64,000 nucleotides of DNA from Acutalibacter sp. 1XD8-33 (GTDB lineage: Bacteria; Bacillota; Clostridia; Oscillospirales; Acutalibacteraceae): NCBI RefSeq assembly GCF_003612555.1, contig NZ_RAZF01000014.1, positions 1 to 64,000 of the forward strand. The letters are read 5' to 3'. A model generated the notes under the pieces. It saw only the letters and a list, made by a program, of their open reading frames with translations. It searched no databases and was not told the origin of the DNA. Position 1 is the stretch's first letter, and every line of letters begins with the position of its first letter. Positions 25,368 to 33,304 of the stretch are shown here, piece after piece. The translations under genes were made by a program, and so were the position numbers.

Positions 25368-26498
25368 TTGTATCAATTGCTGAAAACGGAGGGAATGGCC
25401 CGCCGGGGCAGGTTTGTCACGGTCCACGGCACGGTACAGACTCCGGGCTTTATGAACGTAGCCACCGCCGGAGCCATCAAAGGGGCGGTTTCGGCCTATG
25501 ACCTGAAAGAGCTGGGCTGCCAGGTCCAGCTGTGCAATACCTACCACCTCCACCTGCGCCCTGGGGACGAGACGGTGAAGGCTCTGGGGGGCATCCGGAA
25601 GTTTACCGGGTGGGAGGGCCCGGTCCTCACGGACAGCGGGGGGTTCCAGGTGTTTTCCCTGGCAAAACTGCGGAACATCCGGGAGGAGGGAGTGACGTTC
25701 GCCTCCCACATCGACGGCCGGCGGATCTTTATGGGGCCCGAGGAGAGTATGCGGATTCAATCCAATCTGGGCTCCACCATTGCCATGGCCTTTGACGAGT
25801 GCGTGGAGAATCCCGCGCCATACGACTATGCCAAAAGCTCCTGCGCCCGCACCGCTCGGTGGCTCCGGCGTTGTAAGGAGGAGATGGCCCGGCTCAACGC
25901 CCGGCAGGACACCCTGAACCCCAGCCAGCTGCTGTTTGGCATCAACCAGGGCTGCACCTACCAAGACCTGCGGGTGGAGCACATGAAGGAGATCGCTGCC
26001 CTGGACCTGGACGGCTACGGGATCGGCGGTCTGGCGGTGGGGGAGACTGCGGAGGAGATGTACGCCGTGATCGAGGCCATCGAGCCCCATATGCCCAAGG
26101 ATAAGATCCGCTATTTGATGGGCGTGGGGACTCCGGCCAATATCCTGGAGGCGGTGCGCCGGGGGGTAGACCTGTTCGACTGCGTGATGCCCACCCGGAA
26201 TGCCCGCCACGGCCACGCCTTTACGGCGGAAGGATGCCGGAACCTGATGAACGCCAAGTACCGGTTGGACCAAGCCCCTCTGGACGAAAGCTGCGGCTGT
26301 CCGGTGTGCCGCAGCTTTACCCGGGCCTATGTCCACCATCTCTTGAAAGCGGGGGAGATGCTGGGGATGCGGCTGGCAGTGATGCACAATCTCTATTTTT
26401 ATAACCATCTGCTGGAACGGATCCGCGCCGCCTTGGACGAAGGCCGGTTCGAAGCGTTTTACCGGGAAAACATAGAGGTTATCAGCCGGAGAATCTAG
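25368..26498 (+). CDS. tgt: tRNA-guanine(34) transglycosylase
   Basis: Tgt exchanges guanine 34 for preQ1 in GUN-anticodon tRNAs, an early step of queuosine modification. The 376-residue protein shows the general-base motif DSGGFQVF (D89), the substrate loop, the nucleophile D271 in DCVMPTRNARHG, and the zinc site CGCPVC with a further Cys/His in YVHHLLKAGEMLG and MHNL. The start is TTG 25368, correctly spaced after GAGGAGGA. A yajC homologue downstream completes a common bacterial neighbourhood. A family B repeat begins immediately after the stop. Confidence 0.97.
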   Translation: MYQLLKTEGMARRGRFVTVHGTVQTPGFMNVATAGAIKGAVSAYDLKELGCQVQLCNTYHLHLRPGDETVKALGGIRKFTGWEGPVLTDSGGFQVFSLAKLRNIREEGVTFASHIDGRRIFMGPEESMRIQSNLGSTIAMAFDECVENPAPYDYAKSSCARTARWLRRCKEEMARLNARQDTLNPSQLLFGINQGCTYQDLRVEHMKEIAALDLDGYGIGGLAVGETAEEMYAVIEAIEPHMPKDKIRYLMGVGTPANILEAVRRGVDLFDCVMPTRNARHGHAFTAEGCRNLMNAKYRLDQAPLDESCGCPVCRSFTRAYVHHLLKAGEMLGMRLAVMHNLYFYNHLLERIRAALDEGRFEAFYRENIEVISRRI

Positions 26499-26596
26499 GG
26501 TATGTTCACATAAGCGTTCGCACACGCCTTTTTGGCAGATTCAAGACAAAAATCCGCTCAAAAATCCGTATACTCAGCATATGTGAGCATGCCCTG
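26499..26596. repeat. Intergenic repeat family B, copy 1
   Basis: A short element of about 97 bp with inverted ends GGTATGTTCACATAAGC and GCATATGTGAGCATGCCC. Read on the minus strand, its interior contains GATTTTTGAGCGGATTTTTG, shared in part with the copies at 29066 and 45856. It abuts the tgt stop codon. Confidence 0.5.
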
Positions 26597-26649
26597 GGCG
26601 GCGTCGCCAGGAGAAAACACGCCTGGGAGGAAATAATCTGATATTTTGC

Positions 26650-26678
26650 TTGCAACTTGGCGTGTTTCCTGTTATAAT
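26650..26678 (+). promoter_or_regulatory. Promoter of yajC
   Basis: TTGCAA (26650-26655), a 17-base spacer and a perfect TATAAT (26673-26678). Confidence 0.75.
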
Positions 26679-26714
26679 CTGAAGTAATTATTGGAAGGGA
26701 TGTGTTCACACAAG

Positions 26715-27047
26715 ATGTACAATCTGAAATTGATGGACGCGGCGGCCAATGCCGGCGGCGGGATGAGCCTGATTATTATGCTGCTGGTATACGGACTGTT
26801 TTTTGCGGCGCTGTATTTCATTTTCTTCCGTCCCCAGAACAAGAAAAAGAAAAAAGAAGCTGAAATGCGCAAGAACGCTCAGGTCGGGGACGAGATTACC
26901 ACCATTGGCGGCATCTGCGGCCGGATTGTAGCTGTCAAGGAGGAATCGGAGTCCGTGATCATTGAGACCGGCAGCGATAAGTCTAAGCTGCGGGTAAAGC
27001 GCTGGGCAATTGGCAGCGTGGATACTGTGCATGAGGATGACGCCTGA
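26715..27047 (+). CDS. yajC: Preprotein translocase subunit YajC
   Basis: YajC is a small inner-membrane partner of SecDF. The 110-residue protein has one membrane helix (about 16-37, SLIIMLLVYGLFFAALYFIFF), the hallmark FRPQNKKKKK directly after it, and the conserved VGDEITTIGGICGRIVAV in the cytoplasmic domain. ATG 26715 gives the usual short N-terminus. The nearest ribosome site (GGAAGGG, 26693) is rather far, and ATG 26700 is the alternative. No secD/secF is in the window. Confidence 0.93.
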   Translation: MYNLKLMDAAANAGGGMSLIIMLLVYGLFFAALYFIFFRPQNKKKKKEAEMRKNAQVGDEITTIGGICGRIVAVKEESESVIIETGSDKSKLRVKRWAIGSVDTVHEDDA

Positions 27048-27095
27048 TCTCCTCGGGAATCCCATGGAATAAAAAATCCCCTTTGCTCATAGGTA

Positions 27096-27198
27096 TAGTT
27101 AACGCGGTTTATAAAGAAGCAAATCGCCTCTTTTAGATAGGCGGCATAGCCGCCTACGGGAGTCTGGTATCTGCCGGATTTCCGGCGCGTTTCCGATA
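27096..27198. mobile_element. MITE-like element, family A copy 3 (diverged)
   Basis: Begins TAGTTAACGCGG and ends GGCGCGTTTCCGATA, an imperfect inversion. Internal hairpins AGGCGGCATAGCCGCCT and GCCGGATTTCCGGC recall the GCGGTAA-type middle hairpins of copies 1 and 2. Confidence 0.45.
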
Positions 27199-27231
27199 TT
27201 GGGATATCCTATGAGCTGAGGGGTTTTTTCT

Positions 27232-27609
27232 ATGAAATGGATTCGGGCATTGATTTTATCCGGGGCGGTCACCGCCGGAACCAGTCTGCTGCTGCTGTCG
27301 GTGCTTGCGTTTGCGGTGTGCAGGATGGGCGCGCTGCCTAGGGGGTCGCTATCCCTCATCACCACCCTGGCGGCCTGTGGGGCGGTATTTCTGGGAGGCT
27401 TTGTCCCCGCGCTGTCCCTGCGGGAAAAGGGGATCTTTTTGGGCCTGGGGGCCGGGGCTTTGTTTTTGGTCTGCGCGGTTTTGGTATCGGCTCTGGCATT
27501 TCAGCTGGAGGCCGGCCCTGCCAGCATAGGAAAAGGGGCGGCGGTCCTGCTCAGCGGTGCAATCGGCGGCATACTGGGAGCCAACCGCAAGCACAAGGTG
27601 AGATTTTAG
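27232..27609 (+). CDS. TIGR04086-family membrane protein
   Basis: The 125-residue protein has four membrane helices (about 5-30, 40-60, 66-90 and 100-118) separated by very short loops and ends in a basic tail (GANRKHKVRF). The size, topology and position after yajC match the TIGR04086 family of Firmicutes, whose function is unknown. The ATG follows GAGGGGTTTTTTCT, a weak ribosome site. An inserted repeat lies between it and yajC. Confidence 0.8.
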   Translation: MKWIRALILSGAVTAGTSLLLLSVLAFAVCRMGALPRGSLSLITTLAACGAVFLGGFVPALSLREKGIFLGLGAGALFLVCAVLVSALAFQLEAGPASIGKGAAVLLSGAIGGILGANRKHKVRF

Positions 27610-27636
27610 ATGCCCGCAGACCCCTTTCCGCCGGCG

Positions 27637-27671
27637 TTACAATTCTGTAATCCCAAGTTACAATTATGCAA
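27637..27671. promoter_or_regulatory. Tandem operator-like sites
   Basis: TTACAATTCTGTAA (27637-27650) and TTACAATTATGCAA (27658-27671) are two near-palindromes 21 bp apart, two helical turns. They could bind a dimeric regulator controlling the lipoprotein gene at 27962. Confidence 0.35.
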
Positions 27672-27787
27672 TAGGTCTTGAAATTCCTTCTTGATTCGGC
27701 TATGATATTGTTAAATTACCCAGGAATTTAAACAATAGGAATATTACGCGGTCCAGGTACGGAAAACTTGGCCATGCCAAGTTTGGC

Positions 27788-27866
27788 GCCTGGTAGGGTT
27801 CTTAGGGTGACAATCGCCGGCCGAGCCGGCAGGCGAGACCAAAGCCACTAAGCCGCCAGAGGCCCA
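27788..27866 (-). repeat. Intergenic repeat family C, copy 2
   Basis: On the minus strand it reads GGTCTCGCCTGCCGGCTCGG, then CCGGCGATTGTCACCCTAAG. It lies in the 350-bp gap before the DUF4349 gene. Apart from the operator-like pair at 27637, nothing else is recognised in the gap. Confidence 0.5.
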
Positions 27867-27961
27867 ACCGTACTTTTACGGGCCGTGGTCCTGACAAGGG
27901 AGTTCCTATCGTTTGTTGGCGAAGTAATATAACGAATCAGCGGGTGAGGAGAGGATTTCGA

Positions 27962-28969
27962 ATGAAAAAGGCGGTTTGGGAAAAGTGTGGTATTTTGCTC
28001 TTGGCGGCGCTCCTGCTGATAAATTTGGGGGCCTGCGGAGGCCAGAATGGAAAAGGCGGGGATTCTTCCAGCAGCCAGGCCTATAGCCAGACCACAGATT
28101 ATGAGTCTCCCGCTGTGGAATCTGAAGGGGGCGCCCCTGAAAACGGAATGGAGGAAGGCGCGCTGGGGGAGAACCCGGTTCCCAGGGGGGAAAACCGTAA
28201 GCTGATCACCACGGTGAATCTGGAGGCGGAGACAAAGGACTATGATGAATTTCTGACTTGGCTGGAGAACAGGGTGGCAGAAGCGGAGGGATACATCGAG
28301 TCCTCAGACATGTACGCTTACAACGAGGAGAGCCGCAGTTGCCAGCTGAAGCTGCGGATGCCAGCGGAAAAGCTGAATGGGTTTCTGGCGGCAGTGGGGG
28401 AGAACTGCCATGTGCTTCAGCGTTCTACCCAGGAAGAGGACGTGACCCTGGAGTATGTGGACGCGGAGAGCTACCGGGACGCGCTGCTGGCTGAGCAGAA
28501 GCGTCTGATGGAGCTATTGGAGCAGGCGTCCAGCCTGGAGGATATTCTCAGTATTGAGGACAGGCTGACCAATGTGCGCTATCAGCTGCAAAACTATGAA
28601 TCCACGTTGCGGGTGTACGACAGCCAGATCAACTATAGTACGGTGAACTTCTCTTTGAATGAGGTCCGTGAGCTTACCGAGCCGGAGCCGGAAAGCTGGG
28701 GCAGCCGGGCCTGGGCTGGCATGAAGAGCAACGCAAAAGATCTGATGCGCTTTTTCCAGGAGCTGGGATTGTTCATCGTTGTCCATCTGCCTACGCTGAT
28801 TTTCCTGCTGGCTATCGCCGGGACGGTCCTGCTTTTGACCGTGAAGCCCCGCCGCCGGGCCAAAGAGCGCAGGAAACAACAGAAGGCCCTGGTTCAGGCG
28901 CGGCAGCGCGAGGCCATGGAGGCGCTGAAACAGGCCAGAGAACGGCAGGGGGAACAGGAGAAGGAATAG
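27962..28969 (+). CDS. DUF4349-domain lipoprotein
   Basis: The 335-residue protein starts at ATG 27962 after GTGAGGAGAGG. It has a lipoprotein signal (LLLINLGAC, lipidated Cys near residue 23), a Ser/Glu-rich linker, then the DUF4349 region (about 80-265): RKLITTVNLEAETKDYDEFL, VAEAEGYIESS and a coiled coil (LEDILSIEDRLTNVRYQLQN). A membrane helix follows near 280-300 and a basic cytoplasmic tail rich in Arg/Gln closes it. Family members are cell-envelope proteins of unknown role. The lipid anchor plus C-terminal helix would fix both ends in the membrane. Confidence 0.88.
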   Translation: MKKAVWEKCGILLLAALLLINLGACGGQNGKGGDSSSSQAYSQTTDYESPAVESEGGAPENGMEEGALGENPVPRGENRKLITTVNLEAETKDYDEFLTWLENRVAEAEGYIESSDMYAYNEESRSCQLKLRMPAEKLNGFLAAVGENCHVLQRSTQEEDVTLEYVDAESYRDALLAEQKRLMELLEQASSLEDILSIEDRLTNVRYQLQNYESTLRVYDSQINYSTVNFSLNEVRELTEPEPESWGSRAWAGMKSNAKDLMRFFQELGLFIVVHLPTLIFLLAIAGTVLLLTVKPRRRAKERRKQQKALVQARQREAMEALKQARERQGEQEKE

Positions 28970-29016
28970 ACCACTGATATGCTTCCAAAGCATAGGTATC
29001 TATAGCCTACGGGTAT

Positions 29017-29045
29017 TTGCATTTTTGGGAAAAGTGGAGTATAAT
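29017..29045 (+). promoter_or_regulatory. Promoter of the DUF3737 gene
   Basis: TTGCAT (29017-29022), 17 bases and TATAAT (29040-29045). A family B repeat sits between this promoter and the gene, so the mRNA leader carries the repeat. Confidence 0.7.
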
Positions 29046-29065
29046 GGTAGACAATCAAAAATGCA

Positions 29066-29227
29066 AGAAGCTGTGCCGATAGGATTTGTGTTCCGATTTT
29101 CGAGCAAGTTCAGTTGGGAGCAAGGCGTGGAGATGCCGGCAATCTGGCGATTGGCAAGTTTTCACAACGCCGCTTCCCGGCTGAATTTGCCGGAAAAGGG
29201 AATACAAATCCTATTGGTACGGCTTCT
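29066..29227. repeat. Intergenic repeat family B, copy 2
   Basis: A 162-bp element with long inverted ends: left AGAAGCTGTGCCGATAGGAT, right ATCCTATTGGTACGGCTTCT. The interior holds GATTTTCGAGCAAGTTC and GGCAATCTGGCGATTGGCAA, shared with copy 3 at 45856. It has no coding capacity. Confidence 0.6.
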
Positions 29228-29256
29228 AAACCTCTGATAGGAAAGGAAGCGGAAAG

Positions 29257-30108
29257 ATGGATTTTATAGAGAATAAAACCCTGGATGAGGAGCGGGCTCT
29301 GTATGGCAGCCAGGAACTTACTGTGCGGAACTGTTCTTTCAACGGCCCCGCCGACGGGGAGAGCGCCTTCAAGGAGAGCCGGGACCTGACGGTGGAAAAC
29401 TGCTTTTTTAACTTGCGCTACCCCTTCTGGCATGACAGCGGGGTGACAATTTCCGGTTCTGAGATGACAGAGCTCTGCCGGGCGGCCCTCTGGTATTCCC
29501 AGAACGTGGAGATCTGGGACACCAGGCTTCACGGCATCAAGGCCCTGCGGGAATGCGGCGAAATCAGGATGCGGGACTGCCATATTGTTTCTCCGGAGTT
29601 TGGCTGGTTCTGCCGCGGCGTAGAAATGGCGGATGTGTACGCGGAGAGCGAGTATTTTATGATGCGTTCCCGGAACCTGCGGTTCAAAGACGTGACCCTC
29701 AAGGGAAAATACTCCTTCCAGTATATTGAGGACTCTGTGTTTGAAAGCTGTACTTTTGACACAAAAGACGCTTTCTGGCATGCCAGGAACATAACGGTAC
29801 GCAATAGTACCGTCAAGGGGGAATATCTGGCCTGGTACTGCGAGAACGCCACCTTTGAGAACTGCAAGATTCTGGGCACCCAGCCTCTTTGCTACTGTAA
29901 AGGCTTAAAGCTGGTAAACTGCCAGATGATAGATACGGATCTGAGCTTCGAGAAATCAGAGGTGGAGGCCAGTCTGACCGCGCCTATCCTCAGCATCAAG
30001 AACCCGCTGTCCGGCCATATCTGCGTGCCCGGAGTGGAGGAGATCATTCGGGATGACCCTGCCTCTCAGGGAGAGATCATCGTTTGCAAAGAATGCTGCC
30101 GCGTATAA
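29257..30108 (+). CDS. DUF3737-family right-handed beta-helix protein
   Basis: The 283-residue protein is built from about 22-residue repeats with the pattern 'x-V-x-N-C-x-F' (LTVRNCSF, LTVENCFF, ITVRNSTV, ATFENCKI), the sign of a right-handed beta helix. WHDSGV and FWHARN stretches, and the order of the repeats, match DUF3737 proteins, common in gut Firmicutes and of unknown function. There is no signal peptide, so it is cytoplasmic. GGAAAGGAAGCGGAAAG precedes the ATG. A strong terminator follows. Confidence 0.88.
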   Translation: MDFIENKTLDEERALYGSQELTVRNCSFNGPADGESAFKESRDLTVENCFFNLRYPFWHDSGVTISGSEMTELCRAALWYSQNVEIWDTRLHGIKALRECGEIRMRDCHIVSPEFGWFCRGVEMADVYAESEYFMMRSRNLRFKDVTLKGKYSFQYIEDSVFESCTFDTKDAFWHARNITVRNSTVKGEYLAWYCENATFENCKILGTQPLCYCKGLKLVNCQMIDTDLSFEKSEVEASLTAPILSIKNPLSGHICVPGVEEIIRDDPASQGEIIVCKECCRV

Positions 30109-30145
30109 GCAGCATTGATAATCAGAATCATCCTATTAGGTAAAA

Positions 30146-30178
30146 AGCCGTCCTGCATAAAAAGCGGGCGGCTTTTTT
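30146..30178 (+). terminator. Terminator of the DUF3737 gene
   Basis: AGCCGTCCTGC pairs with GCGGGCGGCT and is followed by TTTTTT. Confidence 0.8.
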
Positions 30179-30499
30179 GTGTGGAAAGGCCTGGAGGGCG
30201 GCAAATCTCACTTGGGGTGGGATTGTCGCCCTGCCGCTTTTTCATCGTGCACACCAGGGATAGCCAGGGCTTTCATTGGGATCCTGGCAAAAGAATCCGG
30301 AAAATTTTACGGAATTCAAAAATACCGGTGGACTTTTTCTGGAATTATGCTAAAATAGTAAACAGGAACGCTTTTTGGAAGAAGGGAGATGAGAGAAAAT
30401 CCGTTTTTTGGACTTACCGGGGAGGAAAAGCAGGAGTCTAATAGGAAAGGCTCCGTGTTGATAGGAAGCGAAAATAGTTTTGGGAAAGGAATGAATACA

Positions 30500-31081
30500 A
30501 TGAAAAAAAGCGGCTTTGGGAATTGGGCTTTTGGAAATAAAGCGAGACAGCACGGCAAAAGAGGCCTGGCACTGTTTCTGGTGGGCTGCGCTCTGACAGG
30601 GGCCCTGTCTGCCTGCGGCAAAGATGAAGAGGGAGAGGACAACAGCGGTACGGGCAGCGGGCTGTCCTCTCAGGCTCCCATTGCTACTCCCGCGCCGACT
30701 CCGGCTACGGCCAAGGGTGTAAAGGTGACGGGCGACGTGGTGAACGTGCGCAAAAGCGCTTCTACAGATAGCGACGCCTATGGAACGGTAGAAGAGGGGG
30801 ACATCCTGGCCCTCCTGGCGGAGACGCCTCAAGACGGCTGGTATCAGGTGCAGTTTTTGGGCGGGCCGGCCTATATCTATGCGGAGTTTGCGGAGGTGGT
30901 CACCATCACGGTGGAGCAGTACGCGGCATTGATGGCCAGCCCCACAGCCACTCCCACTTCCACCCCCGAAGCCAACGCCAGCCCGGATCCCAACGCGTCC
31001 CCGGCCCCCAACGCCGGCGGCCAGGAGGGAAATGCCGGCGGCAGCCCCACGCCCTTCATTGACAACGAGGACGGGGAATGA
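30500..31081 (+). CDS. SH3-domain lipoprotein
   Basis: The 193-residue protein has a basic N-terminus (MKKSGFGNWAFGNKARQHGKRG), a lipoprotein signal ending LTGALSAC (lipidated Cys near 39), a bacterial SH3 domain (about 75-135, KVTGDVVNVRKSASTDSDAYGTV and DGWYQVQFLGG) and a Pro/Ala/Asn-rich tail. SH3 domains of this kind bind cell-wall peptides. ATG 30500 is better spaced from GGAAAGG than ATG 30491. The stop overlaps the first TrkA-like gene (ATGA), an unexpected coupling of a cell-wall-binding lipoprotein with potassium regulators. Confidence 0.8.
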   Translation: MKKSGFGNWAFGNKARQHGKRGLALFLVGCALTGALSACGKDEEGEDNSGTGSGLSSQAPIATPAPTPATAKGVKVTGDVVNVRKSASTDSDAYGTVEEGDILALLAETPQDGWYQVQFLGGPAYIYAEFAEVVTITVEQYAALMASPTATPTSTPEANASPDPNASPAPNAGGQEGNAGGSPTPFIDNEDGE

Positions 31082-31698
31082 ATGTACTCATCATAGGGGG
31101 CGGGCTGCTGGGCCGGGCGGTAGCCCAGCGGCTGGACGCCCAGGGCCACGGCGTAGTGGTAGTGGACGAAAGCGGGGATAACCTGGCTTTGCTGGATCCC
31201 GCTTTTGGCGGTGTAACGCTGGTGGGCTTTCCCATGGACTTGAACGTGCTCCGCCAGGCGGGGATTGAGAGCTGCGACGCGGTGGCGGTGACCACAGCGG
31301 ACGACAATCTGAACATCGCTGTGGGGCAGATCGCCAAAAAGTATTTCAAGGTGGAGCGGGTGGCGGCCCGGATTTCCGACCCGGCCCGGGAGGATATCTT
31401 CGACCGGGCGGGGCTGCGCACCGTTTGCCCCACCAATATGGCAGGAGAGAAGCTGGCTTCGGAGCTGGTGAGTCCCTGGCAGAACCGGCAGGTGTCCTTT
31501 GGCACGGCCAGCGTGGCCCTTGAGGTTCAGCCGGTGGAGAAGCGCTACTTTGGCCGCACCACCCGGGATCTGGATTTGCCGGGCCGAGGTGTTTTTGCCG
31601 TGCTCAAGGAGGATGGCCGCTTTGTGCTGAAAGAAACCATCGGGGACGTCCCCCTTTCCGAAGGGGACATGCTGGTGCTGAGCAGGAGGATCGACTGA
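31078..31698 (+). CDS. TrkA/KtrA-like potassium uptake regulator, first copy
   Basis: The 206-residue protein combines a Rossmann-type RCK_N domain (1-120; GGGLLGRAVAQRL nucleotide loop, VVVDES acidic end of strand 2) with an RCK_C domain (about 125-206; SEGDMLVLSRR). Such soluble proteins form rings that gate TrkH/KtrB potassium channels in response to nucleotides. No channel gene is in the window. It overlaps the next TrkA-like gene at its stop, giving an adjacent pair. Confidence 0.88.
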   Translation: MNVLIIGGGLLGRAVAQRLDAQGHGVVVVDESGDNLALLDPAFGGVTLVGFPMDLNVLRQAGIESCDAVAVTTADDNLNIAVGQIAKKYFKVERVAARISDPAREDIFDRAGLRTVCPTNMAGEKLASELVSPWQNRQVSFGTASVALEVQPVEKRYFGRTTRDLDLPGRGVFAVLKEDGRFVLKETIGDVPLSEGDMLVLSRRID

Positions 31699-32360
31699 TG
31701 CGTATGATTATTGTGGGGGGAGGCCAGGCGGGGCGGAGTCTGGCCCGCCTGCTGTTGGAGCGGCGGCATGAGGTCTGCCTCATTGAAAAAGATGCCGCCC
31801 GCTGCCGGGAATTGGCAGACGACCTGGATGCGGCAATTTTTCCCGGGGACGGCACCAATGTGGCGGTGCTGGAGGCTGCGGGTGCCCGTAATGCGGGCTG
31901 CGTGATGGCGGTGACTGGGGTAGATCAGGACAATCTGGTCACTGCCCAGTTGGCCCAAGGCCATTTCTCGGCAAAAAAGGTGATTGCCCGGGTAAACGAC
32001 CCCCGCAACGCCGAAACTTTTCGGGCGCTTGGAATCCAGGACGTGGTAAGCAGCACAGAGATCGTGGTACAGCTCATTGAGCAGGAGGTGGATTCTGCCC
32101 ATATGCACCTGATTGCCAGCCTGAATCAGGGAAAAGGGGAGATCTTCTCCATGACCCTGCCCTATGACACCGCCTGGGAGGATGTGGCCCTGAAGGACGT
32201 GCGCTTTCCCAAGGGGACGCTGGTGATCTCCCTTATCCGGGGCGGAGAGCTGACCATCCCCAACGGCTCCACCGTGCTCCACGCGGGAGACGAACTGGTG
32301 GCTGTCAGCGAGGACCGCAGCCGCAAGGCCCTGCATAAGGTTTTGGGAGAAACGAAATAG
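31698..32360 (+). CDS. TrkA/KtrA-like potassium uptake regulator, second copy
   Basis: The 220-residue protein has GGGQAGRSLARLL (nucleotide loop), LIEKDAARC (acidic strand-2 end), GDGTNVAVL and a C-terminal RCK_C domain ending LHAGDELVAVSED. It overlaps the first copy by one base, so the two are made together and may form hetero-oligomers, or work as the two RCK halves found fused in gamma-proteobacterial TrkA. Transcription probably ends in the repeat-rich gap that follows. Confidence 0.88.
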   Translation: MRMIIVGGGQAGRSLARLLLERRHEVCLIEKDAARCRELADDLDAAIFPGDGTNVAVLEAAGARNAGCVMAVTGVDQDNLVTAQLAQGHFSAKKVIARVNDPRNAETFRALGIQDVVSSTEIVVQLIEQEVDSAHMHLIASLNQGKGEIFSMTLPYDTAWEDVALKDVRFPKGTLVISLIRGGELTIPNGSTVLHAGDELVAVSEDRSRKALHKVLGETK

Positions 32361-32529
32361 GCGTTCTCTTGGGGCTGGGGCTTGCGCCGCGGGCGCGGGG
32401 AATCCGGCGGGAAAAAGAGTTAGGCGCGCCCAGAAATGCCAGCTTCGGCGCGGATAGGACAAGAATATCAGGCAACGGTTTGCGATACGCGCCGTTGCCG
32501 TTTGTTATACTTTTCTAGAGTAATACTGT

Positions 32530-32620
32530 GTGGCCTCCGCCGCAAGGGGTCTCGTCTGCCGACTCGGTCGGCGACGGGAAATCGCCACTGGCGATTGTCG
32601 CCCCCTAAGAACCCCACCAC
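32530..32620 (+). repeat. Intergenic repeat family C, copy 3
   Basis: Starts TGGCCTCCGCCG, with core GGTCTCGTCTGCCGACTCGG and the closing CCCCCTAAGAACCCC. An AATCGCCACTGGCGATT hairpin sits in the middle. The surrounding gap (32361-32772) contains no gene I can support. Confidence 0.5.
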
Positions 32621-32772
32621 TTTTGAGAAAAGTAAGACATTCGCTACGCGAAGTCTACAAAACTTTTATCCTGGACGGCTTTGGCCGGACCAGCTTAAGG
32701 CCAGCTGTCAGAGGCCAACACATAACTATATTAGGAAAGGACAGCTTCTCAAACTTTAATAACGATTCCTAC

Positions 32773-32801
32773 TTTACAAACAGGAAAATTTGTGATATAA
32801 T
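32773..32801 (+). promoter_or_regulatory. Promoter of the Fur/PerR gene
   Basis: TTTACA (32773-32778), 17 bases and TATAAT (32796-32801), about 86 bp before the start codon. Confidence 0.75.
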
Positions 32802-32887
32802 ATTTGGCAGATGTCCCTTGAGGGGAGAAGCCTCAAAGCACGGTTCTTTTCCCTTTGTTTCGCAAAATGTGGGAAGGAAGTGAAGCT

Positions 32888-33304
32888 ATGCCGCCCAAAC
32901 GGGAAAATTTCAGCCGCAAACGGGCCGCGATCCTTGCAGCCCTGCGGGAAACCAAGACCCATCCCACCGCAGAGTGGATTTTCCGCCAGCTCAAGCCCCA
33001 ATATCCAGACTTGAGCCTGGGCACTGTCTACCGGAATCTCAATCGTTTTCGAGAAAACGGATTGGTCCTTAGCGTGGGCGTGGTGGACGGCTATGAACGC
33101 TTTGACGGCAACACCGCTCCCCATGCGCATTTGATCTGCAAAAACTGCGGGGCGGTGCTGGATCTCCCTGCCCAGGTGCCGGAGCTGAAAGGATTAAGGC
33201 AGGCTTCCCAAGGGATAGGCTGCCGGATCGACTCCGCCAGTGTCACTTTGCGGGGGCTTTGCCCTTGCTGTGTGAAAAAGGAGGAGACAGATGGAGCTTC
33301 GTAA
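32888..33304 (+). CDS. Fur-family regulator, PerR-like
   Basis: The 138-residue protein has the winged helix (about 8-75, with SLGTVYRNLNRF) and the Fur metal sites: H25 (THPTAEW), D73, H79, H81 and D92, plus the structural zinc cysteines C84/C87 and C125/C128. Asp at the position equivalent to PerR D85 and D104 argues for peroxide-sensing PerR rather than Fur. Rubrerythrin lies two genes downstream, a usual PerR target, although no clear Per box is seen. GGAAGGAAG precedes ATG 32888. The stop overlaps the acetyltransferase start. Confidence 0.88.
   Translation: MPPKRENFSRKRAAILAALRETKTHPTAEWIFRQLKPQYPDLSLGTVYRNLNRFRENGLVLSVGVVDGYERFDGNTAPHAHLICKNCGAVLDLPAQVPELKGLRQASQGIGCRIDSASVTLRGLCPCCVKKEETDGAS

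Noticed and set aside
25263-26525. A 420-codon minus-strand frame opposite tgt
   Set aside because: It is a GC-bias shadow of tgt, with no recognisable domain and no start signal.
29025-29237. A 70-codon plus-strand frame before the DUF3737 gene
   Set aside because: It lies almost wholly within the inverted repeat element and has no ribosome site.
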